From positions 49,072-113,071 of the forward strand of contig CAUPCB010000002.1 in the NCBI GenBank assembly GCA_963509715.1: 64,000 nucleotides of DNA. The letters are read 5' to 3'. This DNA is from JABCPE02 sp963509715 (GTDB lineage Bacteria > Bacteroidota > Bacteroidia > Flavobacteriales > Weeksellaceae). The position numbers were made by a program, and so were the translations under genes. A model generated the notes under the pieces. The model was not told where the DNA came from. It searched no databases and was given only the letters and a program-made list of their open reading frames with translations. Positions 60,186 through 64,000 of this stretch are shown piece after piece. Each line of letters starts with the position of its first letter. Position 1 is the stretch's first letter.

Positions 60186-61418
60186 ATGAGAAAAATTTTG
60201 TTACCAATAACATTATTGGCGGGAACCCTAGCCTATGCGGGAGGGTTCAGAGTATCGCTACAAGGAGTGAAGCAGTTGGCTATGGCACACACGAGTGCCC
60301 ATGCAGAAGATGCGAGTGTAGCTTTTTTTAATCCAGCGGGAATGTCTTTCATTCCAAGTAAACTCAGTGTAGTAGCTGGTGGTTTTGGAGTGGTAAGTAA
60401 AGTGTCGTACCAAAATCTAGACACAGGAGAGGCTTATTCTACGGAAAATCCTTTGGGAACGCCTATTTATGCGGCTGTAGCGTATAAGGTGGTGGATAAT
60501 GTTTCTGTGGGATTTAGTTTTACTACGCCTTTCGGAAGTACAGTTCAGTGGCCAGAAAAATGGACAGGAGATGAAATCGTAACTAAAATGAGCTTGAAGA
60601 GTTATTTCTTCCAGCCAGCAGTTTCTGTGAAGATGGCGGATTGGATGTCAGTAGGTCTGAGCTATATATATGTAAAAGGACAAGTGGACTGGGATAAGAA
60701 ACTTAATAAATTTAATGGTAGTTTAAATCTAAAAGACACGAAAGCAAGTGGACATGGTCTAGGGTTGGGATTCTATTTTAGACCAACAGAAAAACTTGAT
60801 GTAAGTGTTGCATACCGTTCGCCTGTAATTGTGAAGGCTAATGATGGTGTTGTGAGTTTTAATGTGTCTTCGGCATTGTATTCAGCGCTGAAAGTGGATG
60901 CTAATGGTCAGGATAGATTCAAAGCGGAACTTCCATTAGTAGAAGAATACACGATAGGAGCTACATATAGAATCACTCCAAAATGGCAGGTTTCAGCGGA
61001 TTTCAACTATACAGGATGGTCTCGCTATGATGCTCTGACGCTTGATTTCGAAAACGCGCTTATAGGAAATCAGAAAGATAAAACAGTATTAAAAAACCTT
61101 AAAAACTTTAAGAATACACAGACTTGGCGTTTTGGAACTCAGTATCAGTTTACTGACATGATTGCTGGGCGTTTAGGATATTACTATGACCAGTCTCCAT
61201 ATGAAGATAAGGATTTCATTCCAGAGACTCCATCTTTTGATAATAATGTGATAACGGCTGGTATTGGTCTGAAATTCAATAAATTTAATGTTGATATTTC
61301 TGGAGGATATGCATTTATGAAGAGAAGAAATAGTATGAATGATAATTTAGGATTTTATGGCCAGCTGAAATCCAAAGCGGCATATTTCGGTCTAGGAATT
61401 TCTTATAACCCTTTTTAA
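60186..61418 (+). CDS. OmpP1/FadL/TodX-family outer membrane transporter
   Basis: 410 aa from MRKILLPITLLAGTLAYAGG; the GTG at 60171 adds five residues before the signal and is not needed. GFRVSLQGVKQLAMAHTSAHAEDASVAFFNPAGMSFI is the FadL hatch region with the conserved NPAG, and the barrel ends in YFGLGISYNPF with terminal Phe. Imports long-chain fatty acids or other hydrophobic compounds. Followed after 9 bases by an SGNH esterase lipoprotein. Confidence 0.92.
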   Translation: MRKILLPITLLAGTLAYAGGFRVSLQGVKQLAMAHTSAHAEDASVAFFNPAGMSFIPSKLSVVAGGFGVVSKVSYQNLDTGEAYSTENPLGTPIYAAVAYKVVDNVSVGFSFTTPFGSTVQWPEKWTGDEIVTKMSLKSYFFQPAVSVKMADWMSVGLSYIYVKGQVDWDKKLNKFNGSLNLKDTKASGHGLGLGFYFRPTEKLDVSVAYRSPVIVKANDGVVSFNVSSALYSALKVDANGQDRFKAELPLVEEYTIGATYRITPKWQVSADFNYTGWSRYDALTLDFENALIGNQKDKTVLKNLKNFKNTQTWRFGTQYQFTDMIAGRLGYYYDQSPYEDKDFIPETPSFDNNVITAGIGLKFNKFNVDISGGYAFMKRRNSMNDNLGFYGQLKSKAAYFGLGISYNPF

Positions 61419-61427
61419 TTTGAAATC

Positions 61428-62936
61428 ATGAAAAAAGTATTTATATCATCAATGGCCGTTTTGGCTGTTTTGTCAGTTACAAGTTGTAAAACTGATTTTG
61501 AAACCGATGTAGCGGATATCGCGGTAACTAGCGGGGAGGCAGATTTTAGTAAATATGTGGCTCTTGGGAATTCCTTGACTTCTGGATATAGAGATGGGAC
61601 AGTGTATTTAGATGGGCAGCTGGAGTCTTATCCTGCGATGATTGCTGAACAGATGCAGAAAGCAGGTGGAGGAACTTTTACTCAGCCTTTGGTGCCTGAT
61701 AACATCGGTGGTTTCGCTAATATACCAGGGTTTAAAGGAAAATTAACTCTTAAAGTAGTGAATGGAGCATTGACTCCTGTGTATTCTACGGCTGTTAGTA
61801 CATTAGATAGATTGACGGGAACATACAATAATATGGGAGTGCCTGGTGCTAAGTCTTTCCATTTGGTAGCGAATGGCTATGGTAACATGGCTGGGCTGGC
61901 ATCTGGAACAGCAAACCCATATTTCGTGAGATTTGCATCTTCTTCTACTGCTAGTGTTTTAGACGATGCTAAGGCTCAGAATCCTACATTTTTCTCTCTT
62001 TGGATAGGGAATAATGATGTGCTTTCTTATGCGACTTCAGGAGGGGTAGGGACGAACCAAACAGGAAATACCAATCTAAGAACATATTCTTCTAATGACA
62101 TCACAGACCCTAATGTTTTAGCAGGGTCTATCAGAGCTGTTTTAGAAGGGATGAAATCAGTGGGGGCAACTAAAGGAGTGATAGCAAACATTCCGAATGT
62201 GACTTCTATTCCTTTCTTTACAACGGTTCCGTATAATGCTGCTCCATTGGATGAAGCTCATGCTGCTACCTATAATGCTGAGTTAGTAGGAAAATTAAAA
62301 CCTGTTTTGACTGCTTTAGGGCAAGGAGATAGATTGAAAACATTGGTAGTTGGGCAAAATCCATTATTGATAAAAGATGAAGATTTGACTGATTTATCAG
62401 CTCAAATCACAGCTGCTTTGACAAGAAATGGTGTTTCTGCTGCTGAGGCGGCTTTCATTGGGACTACTTATGGACAGGCTCGTCACACTACAAGTGAAGA
62501 TTTGGTATTATTATCTACAAAACCTGTTATCAATACAGATGTAGCAAATGTTTCTGATCCATTTAATAAACTAGGAATTACTTATCCTTTGGAAGATAAA
62601 CATGTATTGACGAAATCAGAAGTGGCACAAGTTCAGACAGCGACAAATGCTTATAATACTCAAATAAAGGCTTTAGCAGAAGCTTATGGATTGGCTTTTG
62701 TAGATGCTAATGCTAAAATGGTAGAATTGGGCAAAAACTCTGGAATTCAGTACAATGGAGTGAATTATTCCACTACATTCGTTACAGGAGGTTCGTTTTC
62801 ACTGGATGGCGTACACCTTACAGGAAAGGGATATGCGGTGATTGCTAATGAATTTATCAAAGCTATCAATGCTAAATATAAATCCAACTTACGCCAAGTA
62901 AATCCAAATAACTATTCAGGAGTAAAGTTTCCATAA
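61428..62936 (+). CDS. SGNH/GDSL-type esterase lipoprotein
   Basis: 502 aa. Lipoprotein signal MKKVFISSMAVLAVLSVTSC. Block I with the nucleophile reads VALGNSLTSGYRDG; the Asn block III reads LWIGNNDVLSYA; the Asp/His block V reads SLDGVHLTGKGYAVIA. An esterase or lipase on the outer membrane. Cotranscription with the FadL-like gene suggests that it releases acyl chains for that transporter. Confidence 0.88.
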   Translation: MKKVFISSMAVLAVLSVTSCKTDFETDVADIAVTSGEADFSKYVALGNSLTSGYRDGTVYLDGQLESYPAMIAEQMQKAGGGTFTQPLVPDNIGGFANIPGFKGKLTLKVVNGALTPVYSTAVSTLDRLTGTYNNMGVPGAKSFHLVANGYGNMAGLASGTANPYFVRFASSSTASVLDDAKAQNPTFFSLWIGNNDVLSYATSGGVGTNQTGNTNLRTYSSNDITDPNVLAGSIRAVLEGMKSVGATKGVIANIPNVTSIPFFTTVPYNAAPLDEAHAATYNAELVGKLKPVLTALGQGDRLKTLVVGQNPLLIKDEDLTDLSAQITAALTRNGVSAAEAAFIGTTYGQARHTTSEDLVLLSTKPVINTDVANVSDPFNKLGITYPLEDKHVLTKSEVAQVQTATNAYNTQIKALAEAYGLAFVDANAKMVELGKNSGIQYNGVNYSTTFVTGGSFSLDGVHLTGKGYAVIANEFIKAINAKYKSNLRQVNPNNYSGVKFP

Positions 62937-62953
62937 CTTTTTATAATTAAATA

Positions 62954-62990
62954 AAAACCGCTTGATATTTTTCAAGTGGTTTTATTTTTT
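62954..62990 (+). terminator. Intrinsic terminator after the SGNH gene
   Basis: Stem AAAACCGCTTGA / TCAAGTGGTTTT with one G-T pair, followed by ATTTTTT. Confidence 0.85.
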
Positions 62991-62992
62991 AT

Positions 62993-63000
62993 TAACTTTG
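62993..63000 (+). promoter_or_regulatory. Putative -7 promoter element (TAACTTTG) of prs
   Basis: TAnnTTTGC match 28 bases before the ATG at 63029, immediately after the terminator. Confidence 0.65.
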
Positions 63001-63028
63001 CAACTCTCAAAAAAACTCAAATTAAACA

Positions 63029-63976
63029 ATGGCTTCTCAAACATCTTATTTATTCAGCACTAGAACCAGTAGACAGTTGGCTGAAAAAATCGCCTATCAC
63101 TATGGGCAGGAACTAGGAAAAATCAATTTTCAAGAGTTTAGTGATGGAGAATTTGAGCCTGTTTTAGACCAGTCTGTAAGAGGCGGAAGGGTCTTTTTAA
63201 TAGGTTCTACATTTCCTCCAGCGGACAATCTTTTAGAGCTTCTCCTTATGATAGATGCGGCTAAAAGAGCCTCTGCAAAGAACATTACGGTGGTTCTTCC
63301 GTATTTTGGTCTAGCAAGACAAGATAGAAAGGACAAACCGAGAGCTCCGATAGGCGCGAAACTGGTTGCAAATCTTCTAACAACAGCGGGAGCAACTAGA
63401 GTGATGACCATGGACCTACACGCAGACCAAATTCAAGGTTTTTTCGAAATTCCAGTAGACCATCTTTATGCATCGGCTATTTTTGTGGAGTATATTAATT
63501 CTTTGAATTTGGATAATTTGACCATAGCCTCGCCTGATATGGGAGGAGCCAAAAGAGCTAAAAACTACGCAAACCATTTAGGAGCAGAAGTTACCATTTG
63601 CTACAAAGAGAGAAAGAAAGCGAATGAAGTGGCGGAAATGACCCTCATTGGTAATGTGGAAGACAGAAATGTGATTTTGGTGGATGATATGGTGGATACA
63701 GCAGGGACACTCTGCAAGGCAGCGGATATCATCATGGAAAGAGGAGCGAAAAGTGTAAGGGCTATCGCTACTCACGGAGTCCTTTCTGGAAAGGCTTATG
63801 AGAATATAGAGAAGTCTAAATTGCAGGAAATTATCATCACAGATTCAATTCCTCTTAAAAACAGTTTGTCATCTAAAATAAAAGTGCTATCTTGCGCCCC
63901 GTTATTTGCAGATGTGATGAATCTTGTTCATAACAAGAAATCTATCAATGACAAGTTTATATTTTACAATAATTAA
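63029..63976 (+). CDS. prs: Ribose-phosphate pyrophosphokinase
   Basis: 315 aa. FSDGEFEPVLDQSVRGGRVF, the ATP loop YFGLARQDRKDKPRAPIGAKLVANLL, the metal-binding TMDLHADQIQGFFEIPVDHLYA and the PRPP loop NVILVDDMVDTAGTL identify PRPP synthetase. It supplies PRPP for nucleotides, His and Trp. Followed after 11 bases by the start of a probable rplY, the usual flavobacterial order. Confidence 0.97.
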   Translation: MASQTSYLFSTRTSRQLAEKIAYHYGQELGKINFQEFSDGEFEPVLDQSVRGGRVFLIGSTFPPADNLLELLLMIDAAKRASAKNITVVLPYFGLARQDRKDKPRAPIGAKLVANLLTTAGATRVMTMDLHADQIQGFFEIPVDHLYASAIFVEYINSLNLDNLTIASPDMGGAKRAKNYANHLGAEVTICYKERKKANEVAEMTLIGNVEDRNVILVDDMVDTAGTLCKAADIIMERGAKSVRAIATHGVLSGKAYENIEKSKLQEIIITDSIPLKNSLSSKIKVLSCAPLFADVMNLVHNKKSINDKFIFYNN

Positions 63977-63987
63977 ATCTTTATAAA

Positions 63988-64000
63988 ATGAAATCTATTA
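63988..64000 (+). CDS. rplY: Start of a gene, probably ribosomal protein L25 (truncated by window end)
   Basis: Only ATG AAA TCT ATT A is visible (Met-Lys-Ser-Ile). In flavobacteria prs is commonly followed by rplY/ctc, whose protein begins MKSI; the call rests on position and these four residues only. Confidence 0.45.

Noticed and set aside
1..64000. Search for CRISPR arrays, insertion sequences, prophage, defence genes, rRNA and tRNA
   Set aside because: No regularly spaced direct repeats with spacers, transposase or integrase motifs, phage structural genes, or rRNA-like sequence were seen by eye; a short tRNA could only be excluded by running tRNAscan-SE.

Overview
The window looks like chromosomal core sequence from a low-GC Bacteroidota, most likely a flavobacterium of the Weeksellaceae (Chryseobacterium/Riemerella/Elizabethkingia-like group). 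Reasons: no Shine-Dalgarno boxes; many starts preceded by the Bacteroidota -7 element TAnnTTTG; an LpxC-FabZ fusion; a type III glutamine synthetase; a PorX-type regulator (T9SS control); the DUF6089-uppS-bamA-ompH-ompH cluster; a long SecA; and families largely confined to this phylum (DUF2480, DUF6702, OmpP1/SGNH pair). The genus is an inference. I see no rRNA, tRNA, CRISPR array, insertion sequence or prophage.

Layout. 1-4.5 kb: end of a capsule/EPS locus (BY-kinase C-terminus with a Gly-Tyr tail, a DUF2797 protein, a secreted repeat protein, a UDP-glucuronate-type epimerase). 4.5-8.6 kb: DUF2795 protein, secA, 5-formyl-THF cyclo-ligase. 8.5-10.6 kb: a membrane-spanning putative regulator with a lipoprotein, facing an Ala/Glu/Lys-rich lipoprotein. 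10.6-16.4 kb: RNA methyltransferase, rmuC, U32 tRNA-hydroxylation enzyme, ferredoxin, small MscS, XRE regulator and a 52-aa membrane microprotein. 16.4-20.1 kb: leftward unit thioesterase-rmlD-amidotransferase-comM. 20.1-25.4 kb: leftward envelope operon DUF6089-uppS-bamA-ompH-ompH. 25.4-25.75 kb: gene-free region holding a probable small RNA. 25.7-28.6 kb: lpxB-comEC. 29.2-32.7 kb: leftward amino-sugar unit (AmgK-like kinase, stand-alone RapZ C-domain, MurU-like uridylyltransferase, LOG protein) plus DUF6702. 32.7-37.4 kb: rightward ddl, two unknowns, coaD, TRIC channel, TatD, trpS. 37.4-37.8 kb: two tandem microproteins. 37.9-40.5 kb: dusB, orphan ABC ATPase, K+ channel with a zinc-ribbon tail. 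40.7-46.3 kb: mreB-mreC-mreD-pbp2-rodA. 46.4-49.7 kb: glnA type III, DUF445. 49.7-52.6 kb: porX, HD phosphohydrolase. 52.7-57.4 kb: lpxD-lpxC/fabZ-lpxA-efp-second lpxD. 57.5-64 kb: beta-barrel protein, glycan-binding-type protein, ruvB, OmpP1/FadL, SGNH lipoprotein, prs and the first codons of probable rplY.

The dominant theme is cell-envelope construction: lipid A (lpxA, B, C, two D), BAM and OmpH chaperones, undecaprenyl carrier, D-Ala-D-Ala, MurNAc recycling, and the elongasome. No accessory island or defence system is visible. The features most worth a second look are the terminator-bounded RNA near 25.6 kb, the paired microproteins near 37.6 kb, the RapZ-C domain inside the putative AmgK/MurU operon, the interlocked lpxB/DUF2480 promoters and the ATTGTTT palindromes upstream of the FadL-like gene. 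All family calls rest on reading motifs and overall protein character; no database search was run.
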